Shown: positions 9,512 through 18,184, counted from the first letter of the stretch. The stretch: 64,000 nt of DNA from Asticcacaulis sp. AC460 (GCF_000495795.1 NZ_AWGD01000024.1:23125-87124); one strand, 5' to 3'. Program-made: numbers and translations. Notes: a model not told the origin generated them from the sequence alone.

Positions 9512-9973
9512 GTGCGCGTTCTCCTAGTTGCCGTTCTTGCCCTGGGCCTTAGCGCCTGCGAACCGGAAATCTCCGGCGGCGAACCCGCCGCTGCGCCCGA
9601 ACCGCCATCAGCGCCCGGTGGGCCAGCCGTTCCCGAAGCGCCCAAGCCGATCGTCGGCGGGGTCAATCTTAATGAGCCGGTCAATCTGGTCGGCACCGAG
9701 CCGTTCTGGAGCGTCAAGATCGAGGGTGCGACGATGAGCTATTCGTCGCCCGAAGAGCCCGGCAAGCCCTACGTCATCGGTACCACCAAGATCGTCGACG
9801 GCAACAAGGCCGAACTGACGAGCGCAGGGCTGAACGTCACCCTGACGGCGGGCACCTGTTCCGATGGGATGAGCGATCGGGTTTATCCTCTGACGGCGGT
9901 CGCCACGCTGGACGGCAAGACGCTGAAGGGCTGCGCCATCAGCGCCGCCGAAATGGCAAAGACCCAGCCCTGA
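9512..9973 (+). CDS. Small lipoprotein of the COG3650-like type
   Basis: Start is taken as GTG 9512, with GGAGG six bases upstream; it yields a lipoprotein signal peptide (VRVLLVAVLALGLSAC, lipobox LSAC). A Pro/Ala/Glu-rich linker follows, then a domain with GTEPFWSVKIEGATMSY, CSDGMSDRVYPLTA and LKGCAIS. This pattern is typical of uncharacterised bacterial proteins related to the META/HslJ group, where two cysteines may form a disulphide. The mature protein should be anchored in the outer or inner membrane facing the periplasm. It converges on queE with a one-base gap. Molecular function is not known. Confidence 0.75.
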   Translation: MRVLLVAVLALGLSACEPEISGGEPAAAPEPPSAPGGPAVPEAPKPIVGGVNLNEPVNLVGTEPFWSVKIEGATMSYSSPEEPGKPYVIGTTKIVDGNKAELTSAGLNVTLTAGTCSDGMSDRVYPLTAVATLDGKTLKGCAISAAEMAKTQP

Positions 9974-9974
9974 A

Positions 9975-10607
9975 CTATTTGAGACCGACCAGCTTATGGG
10001 TCTGCACGCTCATCCGCCATTGCGGATGCATCAGGCAGTAGTCGATCACCGCCTGGGTGTTGGCCGCCTGCCGCGGATTGTCCTTGGGCTGAAGATAAAA
10101 TCGTTCGAATTGCATTTCCAGGAAATCGGATGGATCGACATTTTCCTGAGGCCAGACAAGCTTTAATTCCTGCCCACTTTTCTGATGCAAGCGATTTTCA
10201 CCTTTCGGCGAGACGCAGATCCAGTCGATACCGGCGGGCGCCTTCAAGGTGCCGTTGGTCTCGACAGCGATGAAATAGCCGGCGGCCTTGACCGCCGTGA
10301 TGAGGTCGCTGTCGAGTTGCAGCAGGGGTTCGCCGCCGGTGAAGACCACCGCCTTGTCCGCCGCCCTGCCCTCGCCCCAGACGGCGTCGAGCGCCGCGAC
10401 GATATCGGCGGGCGTAGCGAACTTGCCGCCGTTCTCGCCGTCGGTGCCGACAAAGTCCGTGTCGCAGAAGTCGCAGGCGGCGGTGACGCGGTCCTGCTCA
10501 CGGCCGCTCCACAGGTTGCAGCCGGCGAAACGGGCGAAGACATTGACCCGGCCGGCCTGGCCGCCTTCGCCCTGGAGGGTGAGGAAGATTTCCTTGAAAC
10601 TGTACAT
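9975..10607 (-). CDS. queE: 7-carboxy-7-deazaguanine synthase QueE
   Basis: A radical SAM enzyme that converts carboxy-tetrahydropterin to 7-carboxy-7-deazaguanine, the ring-contraction step of queuosine synthesis. The 210-residue protein begins SFKEIFLTLQGEGGQAGR and has cluster cysteines C30, C45 and C48, that is C-x14-C-x2-C instead of the usual radical-SAM C-x3-C-x2-C. This longer loop is known in some proteobacterial QueE enzymes. The GGEP motif (VVFTGGEPLLQ) is near residue 90, and ETNGT and the KLVWP block follow. It lies downstream of queC on the same strand, but a 200-bp gap holding a long palindromic repeat separates them. queD is not in this window. Confidence 0.93.
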   Translation of the reverse strand: MYSFKEIFLTLQGEGGQAGRVNVFARFAGCNLWSGREQDRVTAACDFCDTDFVGTDGENGGKFATPADIVAALDAVWGEGRAADKAVVFTGGEPLLQLDSDLITAVKAAGYFIAVETNGTLKAPAGIDWICVSPKGENRLHQKSGQELKLVWPQENVDPSDFLEMQFERFYLQPKDNPRQAANTQAVIDYCLMHPQWRMSVQTHKLVGLK

Positions 10608-10661
10608 GGTGGGGATTTAGCGCCGTTTCCGTTCGAAATCCATGGTCGCGTTAGCAGGGAA

Positions 10662-10804
10662 TTTTACCACGGACCATACGGACCACACGGATATCAAATT
10701 CGGTTGACCGCGCCGCATAGCGCAACCGTTCACCAAGTACGCCGCTGCGCGGCAGTTCGCCTGGCCCCCGAAGTCCGTGCGGTCCGTGTGGTCCGTGGTA
10801 AAAA
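10662..10804. repeat. Palindromic intergenic repeat, family A, copy 1
   Basis: Two 30-nt arms, 10662-10691 and 10774-10803, are reverse complements with 2 mismatches. Each is built from three short GGACCAYACGG-type units beginning TTTTACCAC. They enclose about 80 bp containing a smaller GC-rich dyad. A second copy of the same design lies at 20804-20941. It sits between queC and queE and could form a very stable RNA hairpin. No transposase is nearby. Confidence 0.85.
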
Positions 10805-10805
10805 A

Positions 10806-11546
10806 CTATCGCTCGGCGTGCTGCTTCATTTCCAGGAAGTGCTCGAACCCGGTCTTACGAAGTTGACAGGCCGGGCAGTCGCCACAACCATAGCCCCAGG
10901 CGTGGCGTTCGCCGCGTTCGCCCATATAGCAGGTGTGCGACTCTTCCACGATCAGGTCGACCAGGGCCTGGCCGCCCAGGTCCTGCGACAAAGCCCAGGT
11001 CTGGGCCTTGTTCAGGTACATCAGCGGAGTGTCGATGGTGAAGGGCCGCTCCACGCCGAGGTTCAGCACGGTTTCCATGGCCTTCAGCGTGTCGGCGCGG
11101 CAGTCGGGATAGCCGGAAAAGTCGGTTTCACACATGCCGCCGACCAGGTGGTCGATGCCGCGGCGGTCAGCCACGGCGGCGGCATAGACGAAGAAGACCA
11201 GGTTACGGCCCGGGACGAAGGACGACGGCAAGCCGCGTTCGGTCATGACGATGGCGGATTCGCGCGTCAGGGACGACTCGGCGACCGCGCCGAATCCCTT
11301 CAGGTCGCAGACATGGTCTTCGCCCAGGCGGGCCCTGGCCAGGGGATAGACGTCGCGGAAGCGCGCCAGCAGGTTCTGGCGCACCGTCATCTCGATGGCG
11401 TGGCGCTGACCGTAGTCGAAGCCGATGGTTTCCACGCGGTCATAGGTATTCAGTGCCCACGCCAGGCAGACGCTCGAATCCTGGCCGCCCGAGAACAGAA
11501 CAAGGGCGGAGTTTGCGGCGGGGACCTGGTCCAGATACGCGGACAT
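10806..11546 (-). CDS. queC: 7-cyano-7-deazaguanine synthase QueC
   Basis: ATP-dependent enzyme that turns 7-carboxy-7-deazaguanine into preQ0, the product used for queuosine. The PP-loop motif SGGQDSS is at residues 19-25, followed by the [10 protein letters not shown] block. The C-terminal zinc-site cysteines are visible as CYMG and [16 protein letters not shown]. At 246 residues the length is normal. It is the upstream gene of the queC-queE pair and is divergent from the thioesterase genes. A hairpin with T/A-rich flanks (11587-11620) lies in its leader. Confidence 0.95.
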   Translation of the reverse strand: MSAYLDQVPAANSALVLFSGGQDSSVCLAWALNTYDRVETIGFDYGQRHAIEMTVRQNLLARFRDVYPLARARLGEDHVCDLKGFGAVAESSLTRESAIVMTERGLPSSFVPGRNLVFFVYAAAVADRRGIDHLVGGMCETDFSGYPDCRADTLKAMETVLNLGVERPFTIDTPLMYLNKAQTWALSQDLGGQALVDLIVEESHTCYMGERGERHAWGYGCGDCPACQLRKTGFEHFLEMKQHAER

Positions 11547-11586
11547 CGAAATGGCTTCCTGTGGAACAAAACGGAACCTTATCTAA

Positions 11587-11620
11587 AAAGCCCCTTTTTG
11601 CCGTTTTGCAAGGGGTTTTT
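11587..11620. terminator. Hairpin in the queC leader (terminator or attenuator)
   Basis: CCCCTT at 11591-11596 pairs with AAGGGG at 11610-11615, flanked by AAAAAG and TTTTT. Read on the minus strand it precedes the queC start by about 45 bases and is followed by GGCTTTTTAG, like an attenuator. I could not match a preQ1 aptamer upstream of it. Confidence 0.35.
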
Positions 11621-11721
11621 GCTGCGGCGCGCCATCGAATTCCGAGGTCAGGCGCGGTTTAGACTTTGACGTTCGCGGAAACTTGGACGAAAATGGCGGC
11701 CAGTCCCGGTAGGAATCGCTC

Positions 11722-12168
11722 ATGAGCCAGCCGCTGCCGTTTTCCAACATGTTCGCCGAGATCGTCGGCCATACGCCCTATATGAAGGCGATCGGAGTAC
11801 GCTACGTCGGCACCGGCGCCGATGGGGTGACCCTGGCCCTGCCCTATCGCGACGACCTGGTCGGTGATCCGGAGACCCGGGTGTTCGCGTCGGGCGTGGT
11901 GACGGCCTTGCTAGACAATACCTGCGGCATGGCGGTGTGGGACCGGATCAACGAATTCAAACCGCTGGCGACCCTGGACCTGCGCATCGACTATATGCGT
12001 CCGGCCATGCCGGACAATGAGCTGAAAGCGACGGCCCGGTGCTACAAGCTGACCCGGTCGGTCGGCTTCGTGCGCGCCTTTGCCTATGAGGTCAGTCCGG
12101 ACGATCCGGTGGCCGCGGCCCAGGCGGCGTTTATCATCAGCAATCCGGCTTTGAGGGCAAAAGCATGA
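11722..12168 (+). CDS. PaaI-family hotdog thioesterase (first of pair)
   Basis: A 148-residue single hotdog domain of the acyl-CoA thioesterase (PaaI/YbgC-like 4HBT) group. The hallmark segment is VFASGVVTALLDNTCGMAVWD, where the Asp/Asn in the central helix are usual active-site residues. It is followed by the strand TLDLRIDYMRPAMPD. Such enzymes hydrolyse CoA thioesters; the substrate cannot be told from sequence. The stop overlaps the start of the next, similar gene by 4 nt (ATGA), so the two are translationally coupled and may form a hetero-oligomer. Confidence 0.85.
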   Translation: MSQPLPFSNMFAEIVGHTPYMKAIGVRYVGTGADGVTLALPYRDDLVGDPETRVFASGVVTALLDNTCGMAVWDRINEFKPLATLDLRIDYMRPAMPDNELKATARCYKLTRSVGFVRAFAYEVSPDDPVAAAQAAFIISNPALRAKA

Positions 12169-12596
12169 GCGAAGATCTCAGCAAGCTGGCGCGCAAGGAT
12201 ATCTGCATTCCGGCCGAGGTGTTGGCTGCCATCCCGTTCGCCCAGTTCTTGGGTGTGAATGTGGAGCTCGCCGGCGATGAGTTGACAGCGCATCTGCCGT
12301 TCCAGGACAAGCTGATCGGCAATCCGATGATTCCGGCGCTGCATGGCGGAGTGATCGGGGCGTTCATGGAAATCACCGCCATGGCGCAATTGGCTTTTTC
12401 CGAGAAGTTCGATCACATCCCGAAACCGATCGATGTGACGATCCAGTATCTACGCTCGGGCAAGCCCGTGCACACCTATGCCCGGGCGGTGTTGAACCGG
12501 GTCGGTCGGACGGTGGCCAATGTCGAGGTGTCGGCCTGGCAGGAGCAGAAGAACCATCCGATTGCGACATTGCAGGCGCATTTCCTGATCGGGTAG
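12165..12596 (+). CDS. PaaI-family hotdog thioesterase (second of pair)
   Basis: A 143-residue second hotdog protein, distinct in sequence from its upstream neighbour. The helix segment is ALHGGVIGAFMEITAMAQL, with the HGG signature of the PaaI group, followed by IDVTIQYLRSGKP. Its start ATG overlaps the previous stop. Two adjacent non-identical hotdog genes are common in alphaproteobacteria; whether both are active is not known. A palindromic repeat begins 10 bases after its stop. Confidence 0.85.
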   Translation: MSEDLSKLARKDICIPAEVLAAIPFAQFLGVNVELAGDELTAHLPFQDKLIGNPMIPALHGGVIGAFMEITAMAQLAFSEKFDHIPKPIDVTIQYLRSGKPVHTYARAVLNRVGRTVANVEVSAWQEQKNHPIATLQAHFLIG

Positions 12597-12605
12597 CGCT
12601 CGCGC

Positions 12606-12772
12606 TATCCTCCACCGCTTGCGGGGGAGGTGGCGAGCAAGTGAGGCCCCCTATGGGCCGAAACGCGTCGAGACGCAGGGGGCGTTCCGAGTTCCCGGCT
12701 CCCCCTCCGTCTCGACTTACTACGCCTTCGGCTTCGCTCGCTCGACACCTCCCCCGCAAGCGGTGGAGGATA
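12606..12772. repeat. Palindromic intergenic repeat, family B, copy 1 (full)
   Basis: A perfect 27-bp inverted repeat forms the ends (12606-12632 and 12746-12772; the core reads ACCTCCCCCGCAAGCGG). Inside, the left half (GAGCAAGTGAGGCCCC, CGTCGAGACG) is roughly mirrored by the right half (CCCCTCCGTCTCGAC, GCTCGCTCGAC). It separates the convergent thioesterase and serine-hydrolase genes. Related copies are at 19490-19585, 28406-28587 and 39898-39978. Confidence 0.85.
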
Positions 12773-12778
12773 AGATTG

Positions 12779-13909
12779 TTATTCCGCGCTCGGTGTGAAC
12801 CCGTATTCCCAGTCGTAGGGCACGCCGGTGTCGCCCAGGAACAACTTGATCAGGTCGGGAAAGGCCTTTTCGGCGCGGACGTCGTTGGCCAGGATCACCA
12901 CGCAGCGTTGGCCTTTTTCGATGCAGACCATCGTGTTGCCGGTCGTGTCGTTGTGACCGCCCTTATAGAAGCCCGGACCTTGCGGGCCGTCGAACACCAC
13001 CACGCCAAGGCCGGCATAGAGGTCCTTGCGTTGCTGTTCAGGGGGAAGTTCCGGCTGGAAGCTGTTGAATTGCGAGCGGGTTGTGATGTGAAGCTGCGGT
13101 TTGCTCAGTTCGGCGCGGGAGTTTGCAGTGAGGCCGTCGCCGCGGACCAGGGCGGCGGTGAACTTGGCGATATCTGTGATGGTCGTGTCCATGGAGCCGG
13201 CGGCGCGGACCTTGGATCGTTCGTCGTGGGGTTCGGTCTGCCCCTCTTCGCCCCAGCCATCGGCCAGGTTGCCGGCGAAGTCCGGGCGCCAGATCAGCGA
13301 GGTCCGTGCCATGCCCAGGCGGTCGAATTGCGTTTGGGTCAGTTGGCCGACATCGAGGTTGAGGCCTTTTTCGATGGCGAACTGGAGCAGGATAATGCCG
13401 TCACCGGAATAGGCATAGCGGGCGCCGGGGTCGAAATGGATACGCAGCTTCCCGTCGGGCTCGAGGAAGCCGAAATTGGCAAAGCCCGTGGAATGGGTGA
13501 GGATGATGCGCGGGGTGATGTTGCGCCAGCGGGGGTCGGTTTTGAGCGGCGCGTAGTCGGCGTATTTGGGTTCTTCCGGATAGTCCGGCAGAGGTTTGGG
13601 CAGGACGTCGGCGATCGGTGTATCGAGGTTGAGCTTGCCCTGATCGACCAGTTGCAGGGCGGTATAGGCCATGACCGTCTTGGTCAGGGAGGCGCCATAC
13701 ATGATGGTGTCGGGCGTCAGCGGGTCGTTGTTGGTGTTCCGGATGCCGTAGGCCTGGGTATAGGCGACCTTGCCGTTGTCGATGACGGCGATGGCAAGGC
13801 CCTTGGCGCCGGTGTCGGCCATGGCCTTGTGGACGGCCGAGTCGATGTCGGCCGGCGCGGGGATCGCACTGCTGAGCAGGGCGTAGAGGGCGAGGCTGGC
13901 AAGCGACAT
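12779..13909 (-). CDS. Beta-lactamase-fold serine hydrolase, secreted
   Basis: Start set at 13909, where ATG follows AGGAG by five bases and gives a signal peptide (MSLASLALYALLSSAIPAPA); a 13-residue longer frame has no ribosome site. The active-site SxxK is S74-LTK. A Tyr-Ser-Gly (YAYSGDG, Y167) stands where class C enzymes have YxN, and a KGGHND segment near the C-terminus replaces the KTG triad. This describes the broad AmpC-like, esterase and D-aminopeptidase family, found in the periplasm. The substrate is unknown, and the sequence gives no support for true beta-lactam resistance. Confidence 0.8.
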   Translation of the reverse strand: MSLASLALYALLSSAIPAPADIDSAVHKAMADTGAKGLAIAVIDNGKVAYTQAYGIRNTNNDPLTPDTIMYGASLTKTVMAYTALQLVDQGKLNLDTPIADVLPKPLPDYPEEPKYADYAPLKTDPRWRNITPRIILTHSTGFANFGFLEPDGKLRIHFDPGARYAYSGDGIILLQFAIEKGLNLDVGQLTQTQFDRLGMARTSLIWRPDFAGNLADGWGEEGQTEPHDERSKVRAAGSMDTTITDIAKFTAALVRGDGLTANSRAELSKPQLHITTRSQFNSFQPELPPEQQRKDLYAGLGVVVFDGPQGPGFYKGGHNDTTGNTMVCIEKGQRCVVILANDVRAEKAFPDLIKLFLGDTGVPYDWEYGFTPSAE

Positions 13910-13921
13910 AGGCACTCCTGT

Positions 13922-14045
13922 AATGGGGTTTGGGGCCTGAGGCCCCAAGTCTTCCTCTTCCTCCCCTTGACCTCGCCCCCTTGAGGGCGAAGGTCAAGGG
14001 GAGGAAAAGAAAAAGATGTGGGGTCGCGGACCCCACACCCCATAA
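13922..14045. repeat. Palindromic intergenic repeat, family D, copy 1
   Basis: The outer arms (AATGGGGTTTGGGGCCTGAG at the left; GACCCCACACCCCAT at the right) are near mirror images. The centre is CTCCCCTTGACCTCGCCC facing GGGCGAAGGTCAAGGGGAG. It overlaps the leader of the serine hydrolase and ends just past the lysK stop. The second copy is at 35552-35673, also in a convergent/3' setting. Confidence 0.8.
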
Positions 14046-14052
14046 CAAGGGG

Positions 14053-15723
14053 CTAGGCGACCACCAGCTTGCCCTCTACGCCCTGCTCAAGCAAGTCGAT
14101 CGTCCGCTCCAGACCGAAAATCGCCACGAACGACCCGAACCGCGGCCCCTGGGACTGGCCCAGCAGCACTTCGTACAGCGCCTGGAACCAGGCCCGCAGC
14201 GGCTCGAATTCATGCACCTTGCCGACCTCGAACACCAGGTTCTGCAAGGTTTCCGCATCGCGCGTATCGGCCGGCAGAGCACGGAACCGTTCCGCCAAGT
14301 CCCGCATCGCCGCCGCTTCACGCGCATCCGGCAGGCGGAACGCTTTCGACGGCTTCACGAAGTCCTCGAAATAGTTCAGCGCATAGCCGGCCAGGCGGTC
14401 CAGCAGTGGCTCAGACTCGGGCGTTGCGCCCGGAATATAGGCGCGCAGGAAGCCCCACAACGTCTCCTTGTCCGAGGCATTGGCCGCCGACACCAGGTTC
14501 AGCATCAGCCCGAAGGTCACCGGCATACCCTTGCCGACCTCCTGACCGCGCAGAACGAACCACACCGGGTTTTCGATTTGTTTGGCCAGCTCCTGCTTCG
14601 GATAGGCCTCCAACTGCTGCAGGTATTCGTCCGTCGCCCGCGGGATGACGTCGAAATACAGCTTCTTGGCCGACTTGGGCGACTGGAACATGTAGTAGGC
14701 CAGGCTCTCCGGCGCCCCGTAACGCAGCCAGTCCTCCATCGTCAGGCCATTGCCCTTCGACTTCGAAATCTTCTGGCCCTGCTCATCCAGGAACAGTTCG
14801 TAGTTGAACCCTTCGGGCGCCACGCCCCCCAGCACCCGGCAAACCTGAGACGACACCTTAACGGAATCAATCAAGTCCTTGCCGGACATCTCATAATCGA
14901 CTCCCAAGGCTGCCCATCGCATGGCCCAATCGGGCTTCCACTGCATCTTTACATGGCCACCGGTCACCGGCACCTCGAAACGCTCACCGTTTTCCTCGAA
15001 CACGATCGTGCCCTTGGCGACATTGCGCTCCAGGGTCGGCACCTGCAGGACATGGCCGGTCTTCGGCGAGATCGGCAGGAAGGGCGAATAGGTCGAACGG
15101 CGATCCGGCCCAAGCGTCGGCAGCATAATCTTCTGGATATCGTCGAAACGCTCCAGAGCCGTCAGCAGGGTCGTATCGAACACCCCACCCTTGTAGCAAT
15201 CGGTCGAGGAAAGGAATTCATAAGTGAATCCAAAGCCATCCAGGAACTTCATAAGACGGTTGTTGTTGTGCTGACCGAATGACGGATGCTCGCCGAACGG
15301 ATCACGGACCACCGTCAAGGGCTTATACAGGTCTTCACGCAATATCTCAGGATTGGGGATACCTTCCGGCACCTTGCGTAATCCGTCCATGTCGTCGGAG
15401 AAACAGATCAGCCGCGACGGCCACAAACCATTGGTCATGGCGTCGAAGGCCTGACGCACCATGGTGGTGCGCGCGACCTCGCCGAAGGTGCCGATATGCG
15501 GCAGCCCCGACGGCCCATACCCCGTCTCGAAGATCACCGGGCGGCCCAGGCCTTCGAAATTGCCCAGGGCCTCATCCAGCTTGCCCACCTCGATCAGGCT
15601 CAGCGCCTGTTTCTGCGCCTCATGCCCTTGAACACGCGCCTTGATCAGGCGCGCGATCAGAGCACGGGCCTGTTCAAACGGCCATGCGCGGCCGGCGTAA
15701 GCAAGAGAAGCGAGAGACGACAT
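14053..15723 (-). CDS. lysK: Lysyl-tRNA synthetase, class I
   Basis: Charges tRNA-Lys; this is the class I type used by most alphaproteobacteria and archaea in place of the class II LysS. The HIGH signature appears as PSGLPHIGTFGEVARTTMV (His76), and KMSKS as KISKSKGNGLTMEDWLRY near residue 315. The start is placed at ATG 15723, where the conserved N-terminus begins; an in-frame ATG at 15792 would add 23 residues without homology signs. Final length is 556 residues, near the family norm of about 530. It is monocistronic, divergent from the MerR gene, and ends in a family D repeat. Confidence 0.93.
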   Translation of the reverse strand: MSSLASLAYAGRAWPFEQARALIARLIKARVQGHEAQKQALSLIEVGKLDEALGNFEGLGRPVIFETGYGPSGLPHIGTFGEVARTTMVRQAFDAMTNGLWPSRLICFSDDMDGLRKVPEGIPNPEILREDLYKPLTVVRDPFGEHPSFGQHNNNRLMKFLDGFGFTYEFLSSTDCYKGGVFDTTLLTALERFDDIQKIMLPTLGPDRRSTYSPFLPISPKTGHVLQVPTLERNVAKGTIVFEENGERFEVPVTGGHVKMQWKPDWAMRWAALGVDYEMSGKDLIDSVKVSSQVCRVLGGVAPEGFNYELFLDEQGQKISKSKGNGLTMEDWLRYGAPESLAYYMFQSPKSAKKLYFDVIPRATDEYLQQLEAYPKQELAKQIENPVWFVLRGQEVGKGMPVTFGLMLNLVSAANASDKETLWGFLRAYIPGATPESEPLLDRLAGYALNYFEDFVKPSKAFRLPDAREAAAMRDLAERFRALPADTRDAETLQNLVFEVGKVHEFEPLRAWFQALYEVLLGQSQGPRFGSFVAIFGLERTIDLLEQGVEGKLVVA

Positions 15724-15830
15724 AATCGGGAGGTTACCTTTCAACGGTTGAAACACGCGCCAGCCTTTAAGCCGCAAGGTCTGATGCGTCAATGCGGAAG
15801 GGTAAGGTTCCCCTTACGGCAACAAAATTG

Positions 15831-15880
15831 TTGACGTAGCGTCCAAACCGCCATATGTTTACGTTGACGTCAATGTAAAC
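15831..15880 (+). promoter_or_regulatory. MerR-gene promoter with near-perfect palindromic operator
   Basis: TTGACG (15831-15836), a 17-bp spacer and TATGTT (15854-15859) form a good promoter. Overlapping its -10 element is a 24-bp dyad at 15857-15880, GTTTACGTTGAC facing GTCAATGTAAAC, with a single mismatch between halves. MerR regulators of the LiuR group bind dyads of this TTTACGTnnACGTAAA-like kind. The position suggests autoregulation of the MerR gene and control of the acyl-CoA dehydrogenase behind it. Confidence 0.6.
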
Positions 15881-15898
15881 TTTTGCCATAAGACACCC

Positions 15899-16309
15899 AT
15901 GGACCACTCCCGTACCTATTCCATTCGCCAGCTCTCCAAGGAGTTCGATGTCACTGCCCGCGCCCTGCGTTTCTACGAGGACAAGGGCCTGATCCATCCG
16001 GAGCGCAAGGGCCAGACCCGTCTCTATTCCGCCCGCGACCGGGCGCGCCTGCAACTGATCCTGCGCGGTAAGCGCCTGGGTTTCTCGCTGATCGAAATCC
16101 ACGAAATCCTCGACCTCTATACGCCGAAGGACCATGGCGTCGCCCAGATGCGCGCGACCCTGGGCAAGTACCGCGGCCAGATCGAGACCCTCAAGCGCCA
16201 GCGCGAAGACATCGATGCCGCCATCCACGACATGCAGGACGGCTGTGTCTGGCTGGAAGGCGAGATCACCAAGGTGGAAGCCGAAAACCTCAAGGCGGAC
16301 AACGCCTAA
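15899..16309 (+). CDS. MerR-family regulator, LiuR-like
   Basis: 136 residues. The N-terminal MerR helix-turn-helix is clear (YSIRQLSKEFDVTARALRFYEDKGLI, then RLYSARDRARLQLIL), followed by GFSLIEIHEIL and a dimerisation coiled coil near residues 80-115. There is no cysteine pattern for metal binding; the one Cys is in the C-terminal DGCVWLEG. This fits the LiuR-type regulators of branched-chain amino-acid and acyl-CoA breakdown. The acyl-CoA dehydrogenase starts 33 bases downstream, supporting that role. The palindrome in its own promoter is the obvious target. Confidence 0.85.
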   Translation: MDHSRTYSIRQLSKEFDVTARALRFYEDKGLIHPERKGQTRLYSARDRARLQLILRGKRLGFSLIEIHEILDLYTPKDHGVAQMRATLGKYRGQIETLKRQREDIDAAIHDMQDGCVWLEGEITKVEAENLKADNA

Positions 16310-16342
16310 GAACAACAGACTAATCTACAGGATGAATGCCAG

Positions 16343-18133
16343 ATGGCCTACAAAGCCCCGGTTCGCGATTATCAGTTCCTCATCGCGGATGTCTTCAAGA
16401 CCGATCAGTACAACAATCTGAAGGGCTTTGGAGACGCCGATTCGGCCACCGTCTTCGCCATCCTGGAAGAGGCGGCCAAGTTCACCGAGGAGGTCGTCCA
16501 CCCGATCAATATCAGCGGTGACAAGGAAGGGTGCACTCTCAACCCGGTGACCCACGAGGTCACGGCGCCGAAAGGGTATAAAGAGGCTTACAAAGCGTTG
16601 AGCGAGGCCGGTTGGACCGCGCTGTCGGGTGACCCGGCCTATGGCGGCCAGGGATTGCCACATTTCGTGAATACAGCCTTTTCGGAAATGTTGTCGGGCG
16701 CCTCCAGCGCGTTCGGCATGTATCCCGGCCTGACCGAGGGCGCCATCTCGGCGCTGACCGCCGGCGGGACGCAAGACATGAAGGACCTGTACCTCCCCAA
16801 GCTGATCTCCGGCGAGTGGTCGGGCACGATGAACCTGACTGAACCGCATTGCGGCACCGATCTGGGCCTGCTGCGGTCGAAGGCCGTGCCGGCGGAGGAC
16901 GGTTCCTACAAGATCAGCGGCCAGAAGATCTGGATCTCGGCCGGCGAGCATGACTTCACCAGCAATATCTGTCACCTGGTCCTGGCCCGCATCGAAGGCG
17001 CGCCGGAAGGCGTGAAGGGTATCTCACTGTTCCTGGTGCCCAAGTTCATCCCGGATGCCGACGGCAAGCCGGGTGAGCGCAACAGCCTGCATTGCGCGGG
17101 GCTGGAGCACAAGATGGGCATCCACGGCAATTCGACCTGCGTCATGGTCTATGAGGACGCCAAGGGCTTTCTGCTTGGGGCCCCGAACGAAGGCCTGAAG
17201 ATCATGTTCTACATGATGAACGCCGCGCGGTACGGCGTGGGCCTGCAGGGCCTGGCGATCGGGCACGCGGCCTATGTGGCGGCGGCGGACTTCGCCAAGG
17301 ACCGTTTGCAGGGCCGGGCTTTGACAGGGCCGAAGTCGCCGGACAAGCCGGCCGACAGCATCCTGGTTCACCCGGATGTGCGGCGCATGCTGCTGGAGTC
17401 GCGGGCCCTGATTGAGGGCGGCCGGGCGTTTCTGACCTGGGGCGCCTTGCAGGCCGACTTCCAGCATGTCGCGGAAGATGAAAAGGACCGCGAAAAAGCC
17501 AGTGATTACATGGGCTTGTTGACGCCTGTGTTGAAAGCCTATCTGACGGAAAAGGGCCTGAAGGTCACCCAGGACGCCATGCAGGTGCATGGCGGTTCAG
17601 GCTTTACCGAGCACTTCCCGGCGTCGCAATATATGCGCGATGTCCGGATTACCCTGATCTATGAAGGCACCAATGGCGTGCAGGCTTTGGACCTAGTCGG
17701 TCGCAAGCTGCCGTCTAAGGGTGGCCGCGCCATGCAGAGCTTCCTGGGCGAGATCGATGCCTATATCGCGGCGGAAGAGGCCAATTCGGCCGTACCGCAG
17801 TACATCAAGGCGTTGAAGGAGACCAAGGCCAAGCTGATGGACGGGACGCTGTGGCTGATGCAGAACGGCATGGGCAATCCGGACAATGCCGCGGCGGGAT
17901 CGCTGGATTATCTGAACATCTTCGGCCTGACGTGTCTGTCGTACATGTGGGCGCTGATGGCCAAGGAAGCACAAGCCAAGATCACCGAAGGTTCGACTGA
18001 TCCCTTCTATGCCGGCAAGCTGAAGGTCGGCCGGGTGTTCCTGGAGCGTATCTTACCGGAAGCCGATGCCCACCTGGCCAAGATGAAGGGTGGCGCCGAA
18101 GCCATCATGGCCCTGGAAGACGAATTCTTCTGA
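16343..18133 (+). CDS. Long-type acyl-CoA dehydrogenase (DmdC-like family)
   Basis: FAD-dependent enzyme that oxidises an acyl-CoA to the trans-2-enoyl-CoA. At 596 residues it belongs to the long group with a C-terminal extension (Pfam acyl-CoA dehydrogenase plus AcylCoA_DH_C), to which DmdC belongs. Recognisable blocks are GWTALSGDPAYGGQGLP, MNLTEPHCGTDLG, GQKIWISAGEHD, MHGNST-like GIHGNSTCVM, and QVHGGSGFTEHFPASQYMRD followed by IYEGTNGVQALDLVGRK. Glu of IYEGTN is the usual catalytic base. It is co-directional with the MerR gene. A role in methylmercaptopropionate metabolism cannot be claimed from homology alone; medium- or branched-chain acyl-CoAs are equally likely. Confidence 0.9.
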   Translation: MAYKAPVRDYQFLIADVFKTDQYNNLKGFGDADSATVFAILEEAAKFTEEVVHPINISGDKEGCTLNPVTHEVTAPKGYKEAYKALSEAGWTALSGDPAYGGQGLPHFVNTAFSEMLSGASSAFGMYPGLTEGAISALTAGGTQDMKDLYLPKLISGEWSGTMNLTEPHCGTDLGLLRSKAVPAEDGSYKISGQKIWISAGEHDFTSNICHLVLARIEGAPEGVKGISLFLVPKFIPDADGKPGERNSLHCAGLEHKMGIHGNSTCVMVYEDAKGFLLGAPNEGLKIMFYMMNAARYGVGLQGLAIGHAAYVAAADFAKDRLQGRALTGPKSPDKPADSILVHPDVRRMLLESRALIEGGRAFLTWGALQADFQHVAEDEKDREKASDYMGLLTPVLKAYLTEKGLKVTQDAMQVHGGSGFTEHFPASQYMRDVRITLIYEGTNGVQALDLVGRKLPSKGGRAMQSFLGEIDAYIAAEEANSAVPQYIKALKETKAKLMDGTLWLMQNGMGNPDNAAAGSLDYLNIFGLTCLSYMWALMAKEAQAKITEGSTDPFYAGKLKVGRVFLERILPEADAHLAKMKGGAEAIMALEDEFF

Positions 18134-18184
18134 GCCTTTAAAGCTTCATCATAGGCTGATAGGTTCCACCAAAAGGGGCTTGTC

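Noticed and set aside
10185..11669. 494-aa plus-strand frame across queE and queC
   Set aside because: It is antisense to two clearly identified enzymes and contains the palindromic repeat; shadow frame.
12641..13984. 447-aa plus-strand frame opposite the secreted serine hydrolase
   Set aside because: Antisense shadow starting in a family B repeat.
16343..18133. DMSP demethylation role for the acyl-CoA dehydrogenase
   Set aside because: DmdC-like annotation is common for this long family; no dmdA, dmdB or dmdD is nearby.
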